From Jackrogersella multiformis (lineage: Eukaryota; Ascomycota; Sordariomycetes; Xylariales; Hypoxylaceae): a stretch of 64,000 nucleotides of DNA. The notes under the pieces were generated by a model. It had not been told where the DNA came from. It did no database searches and saw only the letters and a program-made list of their open reading frames with translations. Position 1 is the first letter of the stretch, and every line of letters starts with the position of its first letter. Location of the stretch: positions 2,232,001-2,296,000 of the forward strand of contig CADCXD010000005.1 in assembly GCA_902806575.1 (NCBI GenBank), written 5' to 3'. Positions 11,592-24,722 of this stretch are shown here, piece after piece. The translations under genes were made by a program, and so were the position numbers.

Positions 11592-12565
11592 TTAAATAGC
11601 CTTCTCCCCAAACGAAGTCCTGCCAATCGGTGTATGTCGCCCGCTGCTGTAGGGGCTAGCTAGATGCGGCTTTCCTGGCCACTGTTGTGTTTTGATAATC
11701 GGTTGCTGGTCGCCGTACATCAGGTATTGGATACCAAGAACGAGGTCGCAAGTAGCTTGGAAGATGCCGCAGAGCTTAAAGGCCCATGGGATCGCAGTGG
11801 TGGACGTAAAAAACCAGAACATCTTCATGGCATCTCCAACTATCCAGCTTGCTAATACGGAAAAGCGAAACCCTTTGCAAGATCGCGAGCGTATGTTGGC
11901 GAGAAGCTGGGGGATCGGTAATGTCGCTTCAACTGACAAGCCAACGTATCCTATTAATGCCGAATATCCGGAATAGACTGATCGAAATGGCGCGATTAAC
12001 AACTCGAGTATAGTCAGGCCGATAAATAAGGACAATAGAAATTGCCAATAACTAGTCCACAGGATTAGCGAAGGCACCGGCAGGTAAGATTATAAAAACA
12101 TACGGCTTCGGAGAGCGCCACTGCCAAAAATTAAATGGTCGTTGAAACCCTGCAAATCCATCCTGGGCACCTGCAAAAGGAAGTGAAGCATCGCCTCCTT
12201 TTGACGATGGTGGCGGTCGATGATCGAGGGCAATTTTCAGGAGGATGAGTTGTATAAATATGTTGCAAAATGACTGGATCAACAGAGCCGTGTCAAATTT
12301 CGCGCCTGGGTAGTAAAATATCCTAGATATCACTATTGTCAGTATAATAAATAGATTGGGGTGTATATAAGGTCGGAAGAATGGAAGGCTGGCTGGCAAA
12401 CCTAAATATCGATGCAACAAGCATGATAAGGGGGATATCGAGCGAGAAGCCTGCACTTGATCTTGATCTATGCATGGCAACTGCTTGATCTGTGTATGAT
12501 AAGATCGGAGAGGCTATTAGGAATATAGGGGCCGCATAGGCAGCTAAGGTCGCGAGGAGATGCAT
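11592..12565 (-). CDS. ANY1: PQ-loop repeat membrane protein, ANY1/SLC66A2 family
   Basis: Seven-helix PQ-loop protein. Yeast Any1 acts at Golgi/endosomes, counteracting the Neo1 phospholipid flippase. Exons on the minus strand: 12565-12402, 12322-12104, 12051-11592 (280 residues, exact codon count). The second intron is only 52 nt (12103-12052, donor GTATGT, GCTAAT branch point). PQ-loop 1 covers SPILSYTDQAVAMHRSRSSAGFSLDIPLIMLVASIFRIFYYP; the linker carries FNFWQWRSPKPYWQFLL; PQ-loop 2 has LPIPQLLANIRSRSCKGFRFSVLASWIVGDAMKMFWFF. Hydrophobic segments are evenly spaced through the protein. It is divergent with ADE6. Confidence 0.9.
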
Positions 12566-13358
12566 TTTGGACGGTATGTCGAGGATAAGATCGCCGGACT
12601 AGACGGAAGGTTGCGGTGCCTGATATATAGTTAAGGTAAACCAATTATCAATTATCCCAACTCTATATAAAAATCGATACGTTTAGACACGTTAAACACA
12701 TTAGACACATTGACGAGGACTGAAGTACATTACGGGACTGGTTGAAGTAAAGGGCTGCTCTCTGTATTGAAAGAATTGGAATTGGAGTTTTTATGAAATT
12801 AAATCTAAAATGAGCTAATGTACGCGGTAGTAAGGAGAAAACCGCGACTTGTGGAACTTCAATTCAACCTTATCAAACAGCTGGTCGAAAATCGACCTAC
12901 CGAGACTAACGAAATTTGCACCTAGTGTAGTGTAGGGGTCAATCTAATAATACCTACTACCTAGATCTACACATTTACCTAAGACTGACGTACTACACCT
13001 GACGTAGTAGTGTACATGAGAGGATTCAATACTTAGGTACATAGTAAAGACTCGGCGGCTAAAATCACATACGATAACGCTTATCGTCTTATACCACGTT
13101 TGATTCGACGCAGAGTCGGGTCTAGGCTTGATTAATGATTGGCTAGATTGGTTAATACATAGTATGTGTACATGCAGGGTCTTGTTCTACCCCTCCATTG
13201 AAAACTTAATTGATCATTGATCATAAACCCCACAATGCCATGAACATTTTCTTTTACAGCGCGATTCTCGACAAGACTTCAAACGCCACATTCGCGTTCA
13301 GCTAGAACCTCCAACTAACTTCAAGTGTTACCAGACCACTTGGTCACCACTTGATAAG
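12566..13358. promoter_or_regulatory. Divergent promoter region, ANY1 / ADE6
   Basis: 793 bases between opposite start codons. AT-rich, with a TACCTACTACCTA run (12950-12963) and repeated short TGATCATTGATCAT words around 13210. No ORF or RNA gene was seen. Confidence 0.5.
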
Positions 13359-16300
13359 ATGGAGTATCTAGTTATTACAGGAGAGTCCTGCTTTACGCCA
13401 TCTGAGGCCAAGAAACTGAAAGACCGTATCAATCAGACCGCGTCTACCAAGGTCACCAATATCCTGGGCTCTTGGATATATTACGCGCATATCAAAGGAG
13501 ACAAGGAGGCTATTCAACCCAAACTCCGCCAACTACTCCCCTTACCTGAAAACTCTGGTACTCCGCCCTTAACACATATCGGCTACACCCGCACTTATTA
13601 CATTATACCGAGGAACATATCTCCATGGAGTTCCAAAGCTACCAAGGTCTGCGAAGTCTGTGGCCTCAAGGAACAGGTTCATCGAGTAGAACGAGCAAGA
13701 TCCCTCACACTTGAGTTCGAAACCCCTCTCACCAATGATGAAATCCCCTTCAAGGATTTACTGTTCGATCGGATGACGGAAATCATATCTCCAGATCAAC
13801 CAGATCTTAACTCTATGTTCATAGAGCGGGAACCCTTTCCCCTAGAAGTTGTCGATATATTTTCCGCAGATCAGAGTCCGCTCGACATGCTTAAAGCGTA
13901 TAATATTAAGCATGGTCTAGCTCTAGATGAGTCAGAAATGGAATACCTAGTCCAAGAGTTCACCCAGCTTGGACGACCGCCTAATGACATTGAGCTCTTC
14001 ATGTTCGCTCAAGTCAACTCCGAGCACTGTCGTCACAAGTAAGTTATGATAACCCTTAGATGTGCTAGCCTCGTTCATGAATATTCTACCCTGTATTACA
14101 TGGGCCTTGCAATCGATTTATTTTTGAGGATGCTCTACCCCTGATATGTGCCTTAAACAGTCCCACTCCCAGCAAAGAAAACCCTTAGATAAGCTCCTCA
14201 GCCTTCCTAAAGAGTAAATTGTTGACAAATGGCAGGCAATTCAATGCGAGTTGGACCATAGATGGATTAACTAAGGAAGCAAGTCTGTTCGACATGATCC
14301 GGAATACGCATAGAAAAACACCCCAGTATACCGTCTCGGCTTATAGCGACAATGCGGCTGTAATGCAGGGCGAGATGGGAAGTTATTGGGCCCCTGACTA
14401 TACCACTGGATCCTGGAAACTCAATAAAGAAGTCGTACATATACTAGCCAAAGTTGAGACTCATAATCATCCTACTGCTATTTCTCGTGAGTATCTAACC
14501 AACACGTTATGAACTTTTTCAGTGAATGTAAAAATGCTAATCTCTAGCCTTATTCCAGCTTTTCCGGGAGCTGCTACTGGATCAGGTGGTGAGATCCGTG
14601 AGTTAGCTCTTGATTTATTTATTTACCATCGCAAGTGCTGCAAGACTGCACCTAGCGGTGTATCGATACAATCTTAGCTGGGCGCTCTAAGTTCATATAA
14701 GGGCATCCTACCTGATATCTTGCTGACTTCCAACCTTCTAGGCGACGAGGCCGCTGTTGGGAGAGGATCGGCTACCAAAGCTGGTCTCTCTGGATTCTGG
14801 GTCTCTGATCTTCTAATTCCAGGCCACCAATCCTGGGAGACTGAAATCGGCCGCCCGGCCCATTACGCGAGCAGCCTAGACATAATGCTTGAAGCACCCA
14901 TCGGCTCTGCTCGCTTTAACAATGAGTTTGGTCGCCCTGCTCTTACCGGGTGTTTCCGTACGCTTCTAACAACTGGCAACAACAAGAGCGACGAGAATTC
15001 TGGAAAGGCAACAGACTGGCGAGGCTACCATAAGCCAATCATGATCGCGGGTGGACTTGGTAGAGTTCGGCCAGGGCACGCAATCAAGAACCCAACCGAT
15101 GTGCATGAGGGAGCTCATGTTATCGTACTCGGCGGCCCTGCGATGCTAATCGGGCTCGGCGGTGGTGCCGCGTCCAGTAATGCCTCTGGAGAAGGAACTG
15201 CTGATCTCGACTTCAACAGTGTACAGAGAGGCAACCCAGAGATGCAGCGTCGAGCCCAGATGGTTATCGATACATGTGTTAGTCTTGGGGACTCGAATCC
15301 TATCGTAAGTGTTCCCAGACTTTCAAGTTGCCCAAACATCATGGTTCCGAGTCCTTCAAATATTCTGCTCGATACGCAAATATATTATTGCTAACTACGA
15401 GTCCTCAGGGAATGGTACACGATGTAGGCGCTGGTGGGTTGTCAAATGCTCTTCCAGAGCTAGTTAAAGATGCTGGATTTGGAGGTAAATTCGAACTTCG
15501 ACAAGTAGAAAGTGCGGATGGTAGCATGAGCCCTCTCCAAATCTGTAAGAATTCCCTGAAAATGCTCTCCCCTTTACTTACTCCATTCGGCGTGCCATCC
15601 AGGACATCGCTAACTGCTATGATTATAGGGTGCAATGAAGCTCAGGAGCGTTACGTCTTACTAGTCAACAGTGAAGGAATGAATCGCTTCGTGAGCATCT
15701 GCAGTATGTTTTAGTCACCCTTGGAGCCCACCACTTAGTATTGACCAATAAACAGGGCGTGAACGCTGTGGCTTTTCAGATGTCGGCACCGTGGTGTCCG
15801 AGAACGAGGGTGGCTCCCCTAAGCTGATTTTAACCGACAGAAATGCGAAGGAGAAGACGTCCTCTCGGCCTATTGATCTCCCAATGTCAACCCTTTTCCC
15901 CCCAGGTCGTCGTTTACAGCGTATGGTCACCTCTCATAAACCGAATTTCCCGAGGTTCGAACCTGTTCCCAGCTTGAAGGCCGCATTTGGGGACAGATTG
16001 TCTGAGCCTGAGCTACTAAAGAGCGCTCTGCAGAGGGTTTTCTGGATGCCATCCGTGGGGTCAAAGTCCTTCCTAATCACTATTGGAGATCGAACCGTTG
16101 GTGGCTTAACTGCGCGAGACCAGATGGTAGGCCCTTGGCAGACACCTGTAGCCGATGTTGCAGTCACGGCCACGTCATTCAATTTAGGGGTAAAAACGAG
16201 GCATGGCGAAGCGATGGCTATGGGTGAGAAGCCAACAATTGCATTGATATCTCCCGCTGCATCTGCTCGCATGGCGGTTGCCGAGAGCTTAATGAACCTA

Positions 16301-18273
16301 GCCGCTGCGGATATCATGGACGACCTACGACGGGTTAAATTGTCTGCCAACTGGATGGCTGCGGTAAATCACCCCGGAGAAGGAGCCGCTCTCTACGAAG
16401 CAGTTCAAGCAATTGGGGTCGATATGTGTCCTCGGTACGTATTAAAGCTTACCCTATCTCCTTTTACTTCTTCACTTGTAGAGTTCACTATGGACATGCT
16501 TTCTTCTATGTTGAATCCCTTCTATATTTCCTCGAAATATATATTTTTTCGTTTCCTCTAAAAATGAGTCGTCATCCAGAAGAGCTTTATATGAGATACT
16601 AACAGATTGCCAGACTGGGAATCAGCATACCGGTAGGCAAAGACTCAACTTCCATGAAAGCAGCTTGGAAGGATAGCGAGACCGAAAAGACCAAGAGCGT
16701 AACTGCGCCTGTATCAGTTGTCATCTCGGCGTTTACGTTAGTCGACGACATTAGAAAGACGTGGACCCCACAACTTCGACGTGTTGAAGAGGTAGGGGAG
16801 ACGGTTCTCATGTATGTTGACCTAGCAAACGGTGAGAGAGCTATGGGAGGCTCTGCCCTTGCCCAATCATTCGGCTACGTCGGTCACGAGGCACCAGATG
16901 TGCGAGACGTCGACTTAATCACAGACTACTTCGACGCATTGTCTCAACTTCACCAGAGTGGTGTTGTTCTTGCCTACCACGACAGATCCGATGGAGGATT
17001 GATCACAACAGTGGCCGAGATGATGTTTGCGGGACGATGTGGAGTTGACCTAATGATGGACGGAATCTCCAAATCTCACTCGCTTGCTGACATGGTCGAT
17101 GCATTGTTCAACGAAGAGCTGGGCGCCGTGTTCCAAGTACGAGCTTCAGATGAGACAAACTTCAAGAGATGCTTCGCAACTTGTGGGCCACCGCCAGGCT
17201 TAATCAGAAAGTTTGGAAGCGTTCAGCCCAAATCAAAGCAGATGTTGACAGTTCGCTATGGCGCAACACCTATTGTCAGTCTGGAGAGAAAGGAGATACA
17301 GCAGTGGTGGTCGAAGACCTCCTTCGAGATGCAAAAGCTCAGGGACAACCCTTCTTGTGCCGAGTCCGAATATTCGATCATCCCCGAACAGACAGACCCA
17401 GGTCTCTCCTATAGGCTTACTTTTGAGCCCTCCGATACCATCCTACCGCTTACTGCTTCTATAACTGGATTCTTTGGCAAGAGTCCCCGAGTGGCTATTC
17501 TGCGAGAACAAGGTGTCAACGGCTATGCTGAAATGGCATTCGCATTCAAAGCAGCAGGGTTTGACCCAATCGATGTGATGATGACAGATGTTATTTCGGG
17601 TCGCTCATTAGCAGATTTTGTGGGTTTGGCAGCCTGTGGCGGCTTTTCCTACGGCGATGTGCTTGGAGCTGGACAGGGCTGGGCCAAGTCTATTCTAATG
17701 CACGAGAATGCTCGAAAGGAATTCGAAGAGTTCTTCAAGAGACCGGACACTTTTGCTCTTGGAGCCTGCAATGGCTGTCAGATGTTATCACGACTCAAGG
17801 AGCTCATCCCTGGCACGGAGCACTGGCCGGTGTTCGTAGAGAACACAAGCCAACAATTTGAGGCACGTTTTAGCATGGTCAAGATCGAAGACAACCCAAA
17901 GAGGCCTTCAGTCTTCCTCCATGGCATGCACGGTTCGGCATTCCCAATCGTCGTCTCTCACGGCGAAGGAAGGGCGTCATTCTCTTCACAAAACTCATTA
18001 CGCGCTCTTAATGGAGCAGGCCAGATACCGATTCGATATGTCGACAATTACCTGAATGTGACAGAGAAGTACCCGTTCAATCCTAACGGCAGTCCTGGTG
18101 GTATTGCCGGTGTAACTAGCGAAGACGGTCGCGTACTGGCCCTGATGCCTCATCCCGAACGGTCAGTGGTGGCAGATGCCGCATCGTACGCACCACCTGC
18201 TCTCCTCGAGCAGTGGGGAGAATTTGGACCCTGGATCAGGATGTTCAGAAGCGCACGAAGATGGGTCGGTTAA
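13359..18273 (+). CDS. ADE6: Phosphoribosylformylglycinamidine synthase (FGAM synthetase)
   Basis: Fourth step of de novo purine synthesis: FGAR + glutamine + ATP to FGAM, in the cytosol. Eight exons: 13359-14038, 14236-14486, 14559-14597 (39 nt), 14742-15304, 15409-15544, 15629-15703, 15756-16434, 16614-18273. They total 4083 nt, giving 1360 residues, close to yeast Ade6 (1358). Landmarks are [108 protein letters not shown], and the C-terminal class I glutaminase with GACNGCQ (nucleophile Cys about 1193) and MPHPER (His1321/Glu1323). All phases join, so the gene looks intact. Confidence 0.97.
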
Positions 18274-19901
18274 GCAATTCTAGCCAAAGAGAAAAGTGCA
18301 TATGCAGCCATTATCCATGCCTAACATATGCGACTTTACGAGATGTTTTGCCTGCACTACGATATCAAAACAAGAATTTACACTAGATCAGTGGGATAGA
18401 GAACATCTACTTTGCTTCTACTATCTACCATAGCTATCCGAGTAGGGAACGCATCGAGCGTCTTAGAAGTTATTTTCTAACGTTATCTCCCTCAAACACT
18501 GCCATAGGTAGGATAGGGCAGCAATAGTACTATAAACGACCAATACGAGACGGCAGAAACACAAACGAAGACCATTTGCTATTACATATCAAGCAGGGCA
18601 ACAGACATAATTAGCATACAAATCAATTTAGGGGCTTTACGGGCTACCGCCCATTGTGGATCATGATGCTGTGGCGATGCCACTTTCTACTGCTCAATGG
18701 GGGAGCTAGGCAGCGATAGTGCGTGGGAAATATCAAGCTATCAAGCAAGGCAACTAACTTGCTGCTAGCAACCGCAGACTACTTAGGTAGGTAGAAAAGC
18801 ATGTAATATCTTGACCGGAGGCGGCATGACCATGGTCGCGACTCGCATTGCATATCCCGGAGCAATTTAATCCATCAATCCAGAACGAGCTTCGTCTCCG
18901 ACATAGAAGCCGCGTGCCAAATCCATCAGTGAATCCCTCTCTACCCCGGCCGGTCCTCAAATATTATTAGAATGCCATACATAATGTAGATACATTCAAT
19001 CCCATCACCTCTAAGAATAGTACAGGAACTGTCGACTGGGCCATCACTGCCATCGCCAAGGGGACGATTGTCCAGATAGGAAGATTCCCGTCCCTAGATT
19101 ACAAGGTCGGACTTGGAGACCCATAGGTGGGTTAGGTTAGGCTACCTGGCTACCTGGCTAGCGAGTTATGGAAACCAGGCGGCTCTCGCAAACGGTACTA
19201 TAACCGGAGGCCGCAATAGCATTGAAGAAAAAGAACCTTGCGATGGAGATAAGTCTCTCCCGTGCCTTGGAAACACGGCCGCTCTTATCCATCGCCAATT
19301 TGCTCGTCCGAGCGCCAAAGCGGAACGAAAGCGATGGCTACCTATCTGCTACGTATGTATGTTATGTATGAATGTATGTAGTACCCAGATCAAGTGCCGG
19401 GATTTCCGGGCTCCATGCAAGCCACGAGGGGAGGAGTAGAAAAGAAGGAGAGTTCGAGACGGGACCCTACCGCGCCAGCAAATCCTTTCCCGCCATCATT
19501 CATTTCGGCGCGCATGACGCCTCCTCAGCTGAGGAAGTGCGCCTCAGATGGAAAATTTCGAGGTCGCTTATTAGCAGCTAACGGTTAGCTTATAGAGCAT
19601 GGCCTCACGCAGCTCTGGCTGACGAGTGTGACTGGACAGAGGAGGCTGAGAGTAACGTAAGACGTTATGTATTATGTAGTGTATGTATGTATGTACCTAC
19701 GTATGTACGTAGTATGTAAGGACCCCGACTTTTCCGCCCGTTCCCAGTACTCTGTCTACGCTAATATAATACCAGTCTGCATGAGGTTACGGCGTGTGGT
19801 GGTGGTTTTCCCCCCCTAGTCTAGCCTGGCCGTGGGTGAATGTACGTATCATATGGAGGTATGGATGGGTTGTGTGTGTATGGGTGTACGTATGTAGGTT
19901 G

Positions 19902-19919
19902 CAGCAGCAGCAGCAGCAG
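19902..19919. repeat. (CAG)6 microsatellite
   Basis: Six consecutive CAG units in the gene desert, not in a convincing coding frame. Confidence 0.85.
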
Positions 19920-22900
19920 CACGGAGGTCCTTTACTCGGCAATGCTACGATGGTCTTTTGTCACCCTGGTTTGCGGCACATAACCCAAGACATCGCTTTG
20001 ACCTGCAGCCGGGTATCTCGTCTCGTTTCTCCGAATGGCACAACCACAGGCGTCCGCGATTCGGTCGAGATTCCAATTTTTCGGCACCACAGACGCTTCT
20101 GGCAATATGGTTCTTCGCGAAGCCTTCTAAGACATTTCCGTATGTAATCGCAGGCAAATATGCAAATGTACATAATACACTTCACTACCGTCCCCTCCTC
20201 TCCCCCCCTCACGGTTCACCCCTCCCCCATGTATCGTATGTATGTACCTCCTAACATAAAGATAATATTAGGCGGAGGGCCCAGGCCCTGCCGGACCTGT
20301 TTTCGTCTTTTATAGGTACCTACCGAACGTGGTATGGATTTCGCCGTCCTGTTACTAGGTAGTTCGCTTAGATCTATCCAGATCGCTTACGGGTTATTAC
20401 ATACACTATACTACTCTAGATAGTACTATCATATTACATAGTATGTGTGGCGCGATGTGCGAATGGCTACTTGCGAAAATAATAATAATAATGTGTAATT
20501 TTCTTGATTCCTTGGTGTAAACTGGGGTGCTGTCCAAAGCCCCGGCAGTAGGTATTGCGGATTAAAAAAAAGTCCACGATGCGCTGGACGTGCTAGACCG
20601 AGTGCCGGCTGCGACTCACGGTCAACTAGGGCTGTTAAGTCGACCTTCCTAGCGAGTATGTAGAATGGCTGATCAGCACTGCTCAATGACGCCACAGTTG
20701 TAACCATAGGGTAAGGCGATAGAATCGGTCTCATAAAACGTAGATAGAAGCTGAAAGACGCATGCGACGGCCGACGAATGATGTCTCAGGTGAACCCTCC
20801 TGTGGCTTGCCTACCTAGGTAGGTATGAGAGGTAGAGCCGTTGGTGAGATCGTCGCACGTGCTGATCGTCCCCAACCTGGGTCTTATTAGCGGTTTATTA
20901 TGCCGAACCCTCGTTGTCTCGAGTGACAAACGCCTGCTGCATGATCGAGTTCCCCCAAACGACCCCCCAAACCCGGCAGTACCTCTGCCCCAGACGCATG
21001 GATGGATTAATCAGACTTAATCATAGGTACTGTACGAATACGATGCGATACGACTTACCGTGCAGCGAATGCCGGCCCAGGTGGCTAAGGAATCGGGGGA
21101 AATTTCCCTCTGGTTCCAGTCCCTCTGCAGGGACGTTTCTGTTCGCTACGCGAGGCCTTTTGCAAATCGTGGGGCGCCCCTTGAACCCCAAACTCTCGCC
21201 CGCCTGTTCTGGACTCGGGGCTGCAAGATGAAATTGCATCGGTATTGCTCCTGCAGCTTTACCTTCCTAGGGACCTTGGGGGATGTCTCACGATGCGTAC
21301 CCCTCACACCCCGTTGTTATGGGCGCCTCGTCATCTCCGTAAATCGCCTCCGAATAAAGCTAGGGCCTGCTTTGATCTAAGGCATACTATGTAGAGCAGC
21401 ATGAATATCGCGCAAGTCGGCAGTAGAGTACCGAGTCTACTGTAGCGCAAAACACTGGTTCGGACGAACCTCCGTGAAGAATTAGGTCTTGCGTTCTCTT
21501 CAGCTTCTACTGCTGTGACTTGGTCCCGTCCACCGTGGCTTATGCGTATGCAAATTAAATAACAGCCTATTTACCGTTAGATATTGCCGTTACTGAGTAA
21601 CAAGGAACCAAATCCGAATAGGAGCTGCAGCATTAGCGGTATTATTAATCGGCTTGGAGATCAGGAGAAGTTCCTCGTGCGTAGCAGAGGCGCTGGATAG
21701 TAACATTATATTGCGTGCTTCTAGATGGCCGGCATTGTTCGAAGTAAACGCAACCACCTCTAAATTAAGGGCACGGAATTGTGTATCTGGCATGGGGGTT
21801 TATTGTCTCTTGATACTAAATTTGTTATTATTACCGACCAATAACCTCTACATGGTCCTCTCGAAATTGGGGGAGCCTAGACTGACCTACTCGGCCGGGT
21901 TATGCAAACCCAACACTGGTACTCGTTCATAGGTAAGCTTGCGTATGCACAACATCCTAGGTTAGTTTGACAGATCAGAAGAAAAAAAGGGGGCCGGGCC
22001 GAAGATGCAGAGGATGGATTTTTGCGCCGCACTATCGCAACATCCCTTTACTCCCGATAGCCTGTATGTATATATGTATACTGAGATAAAGGGAGTTTGA
22101 TTTGATTTCGCATGGTGTGCTGACTCTGTCTCCCCCTACTCCCTGTTGGATCGGATTTGGATCACAAGTTACAACACATGATCCTGTGCGGCTGCGCGAC
22201 AGGCGAGATCTCGTGAGGCTAGTCTTGTGAGCATGTACATGCCGAGGTACATATGTAGTTGCTGACAGGCGGATCTAGATGTAGTGAGGAAACAAGATTC
22301 AGGAGCTGGCCCACCGCGATATTACTCTGACTCCTCCCGCGAATGGTTTATTAAACCCTTAGTCAAGCGGTAGGTTATGGGTAGGTACCTACACTAGGTA
22401 GGTATGGGTAGGTTGGCGCTGTGTCTACCCGGTTGGGTTGTGGGAGACACGATGCCGTTGCCCATTCATCAATAATACCCGTCTTATTATGTTACATGCT
22501 ACATGCTTCCAAGACCAAGACCAAGGCCACCAAAAAGTCCAGCTAAAAATAGACCCGACAACACGCTTAACGCTTAACCCCGCGGCCGCCCGCCTTCTTT
22601 CATTGCTCATTCATACCTAATACATATACATATTGCTGAGCCTGTCTTGCCTGTCTTATATGCAAGGCGGAAATGGGCTGTTTGCAATATCGCAGAATCC
22701 CTCGTTATTTGGATGAATGCGAGCTGAGGCCAATACGATACGGCGTAGGGCGCCACAGACCGTGGTCGGCATGAAGGATTTCCATAGGGATCTCGTGTAT
22801 TAATATGGCACAGCGCAGCTGATGCCGGCGTCATTCATCGCTGGGCACTACACTACACTACACCACACTAGTGTAGTAACTGGACAGCTACTAATATGTA

Positions 22901-23013
22901 GCTGGCTAGTTGGGTCTAGGCTAGTCAAATGACGAGATCTTGTCAGCGGCAAGATACGGGCGGCTGCTGAGGCAGATCAAAAAGATCAGAACCTTGGAAG
23001 CTTCTATGTCTTC

Positions 23014-23031
23014 TACCTAGGCTGCTAGGTA
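23014..23031. repeat. Hairpin motif copy 1 (TACCTAG-GCTG-CTAGGTA)
   Basis: Perfect 7-base inverted repeat with a 4-base spacer. It is immediately followed by a further CGTACCTAGGTAG palindrome-like stretch. Confidence 0.8.
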
Positions 23032-24704
23032 CGTACCTAGGTAGTAATCAAGAATGACATGTCGGTTTCGAACAAGCAGACGGGAAACGGATTATACGAA
23101 CAAACCGGTTGATACGTTGCAGCGGCTCCGAACATAAACAACACAGGTAACCAACATAATGGTATGTAAGGTGTATGTAAAAACATACAACTATGTAAGC
23201 GCGTGGTAAGAGGCAGGCAGGTAGGGAGGATTTTGTTTAGGGCCTGTTAATCCGGTTTATTGGGAAGGCTATTGGCAGAGCATCGGGGTTGGGCCTCGAA
23301 AAGGAAAGTGAGAGCACCGAGATCCCTGTCTTTTCGGGTTGGGTTTCCGGTAATGCTCCGGTATGTGGAATGCTTCTAGAAGCGCTAGAAGCCGAACATC
23401 TAAGCTTTCATTGGTCCGAGCTCCCAAATGATTACCGATCTCGCCCACTCTTATCAGATTATAGTACGTACACGTATGTACGTACCTAGATGGCTAAGTG
23501 GTTGGATGTGATGCAAACCTAGTACCTAGGTACTTGCTTAGATTAGACTTGTACATATTCGTGCCTTCCTCTCGCAAACATTTCGTATTTTTCCAAGGAA
23601 TCTTTTATGAATTATTTACTTCCTCGGCGTATTATAGTTGCATTATTGACCGGAATGGTTTATACCAGGTAGGTAGCTAAGTGCTTTCGTATAACGTAGT
23701 AGCACTGGCGATTACCTGGTGTAAGTACCGATGGAAAAGGTGCAACTCGTAAGTGAGTACAAACTATACCTTACCTTGGTAGGTGGGTAATGTTACTTAC
23801 ATGTTACGTCGGCACAAGAATGCCACAATTACAACTATGTACATAGAACCTCATTATTTACCCTAGGTACGTACCATAATATGCTCGAATATGCCGAGAT
23901 ATACCAGTTATCATAAGTAAACTACCTAGGTACCAACTGTAAAAGGCTACCTACACGTATGTACCGTAAATTATCAACTTTAGTAATAGGTACCTCTTGG
24001 TATGTACTTGACGCACGGGGCAGCAACTCCCTACGCTAGGCAGAAACCTTGAAGGTGCCGCCTCGGCAAGCGTCTGCAGCCGCGAAGGAGCTGGAGCTGA
24101 GTACGACCCAGCCACATGGCCCTGTCTAACAGCCGATCTTTAGTTCTTCCTAACAGGGTGGGTTTTATGTATTATTGCGAACATCAGAATGATAGCCCCT
24201 TGGATTACCTGCCCCTTAACATTTTACTATCTGCCTATCACCGTAGTATCCGTGGCACGGATCATAAGGGGGACCGATCATTTATGCAAATACCGATAGG
24301 TCCCGAAGACTGCTTGATGCATCTCCTCAGACGCCAATATCTTCCTTCAGCCCAGCTAAATTACCTGCTTACAGGTAGCTTCATTATATTTCGCTTACGT
24401 ACTAGAATTTCCCAGATGTGATTCACCATTTTTCTAGCCGGAATCACATTTGATCATCAACCCCTGAATACGATCCGAGGGATGTAAGTTTGTTAAAAGG
24501 CGAACAAGAAAAAAATGTTGCGTTCGGTACCACTTACGCCGGATATAGAATACTAGTAATCACAGGACCCATGTTTGCTTCGGAAGGTCAAGGCTTGAGC
24601 CGCAATTGCTGCGGTACTTCTGCTCAAAACCTGGCTTCTCAACGGGAGTGCATATGGCATGTATGGGCCCGCGCTTTTTCTACCGTGTGTACTGTATATG
24701 AGAC

Positions 24705-24722
24705 TACCTAGGCTGCTAGGTA
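24705..24722. repeat. Hairpin motif copy 2 (TACCTAG-GCTG-CTAGGTA)
   Basis: Identical to copy 1 over all 18 bases, 1.7 kb away; flanks differ apart from short GTAGGTAG words. Confidence 0.8.

Noticed and set aside
11592..12077. ANY1 exon 3 read as a separate 161-residue protein
   Set aside because: The apparent start is GTG and lies inside the 52-nt intron; splicing joins it perfectly to exon 2.
19113..24421. Several 80-108 codon frames in the gene desert
   Set aside because: No domain, signal, splice or codon-use support; lengths are expected by chance in 11.5 kb.
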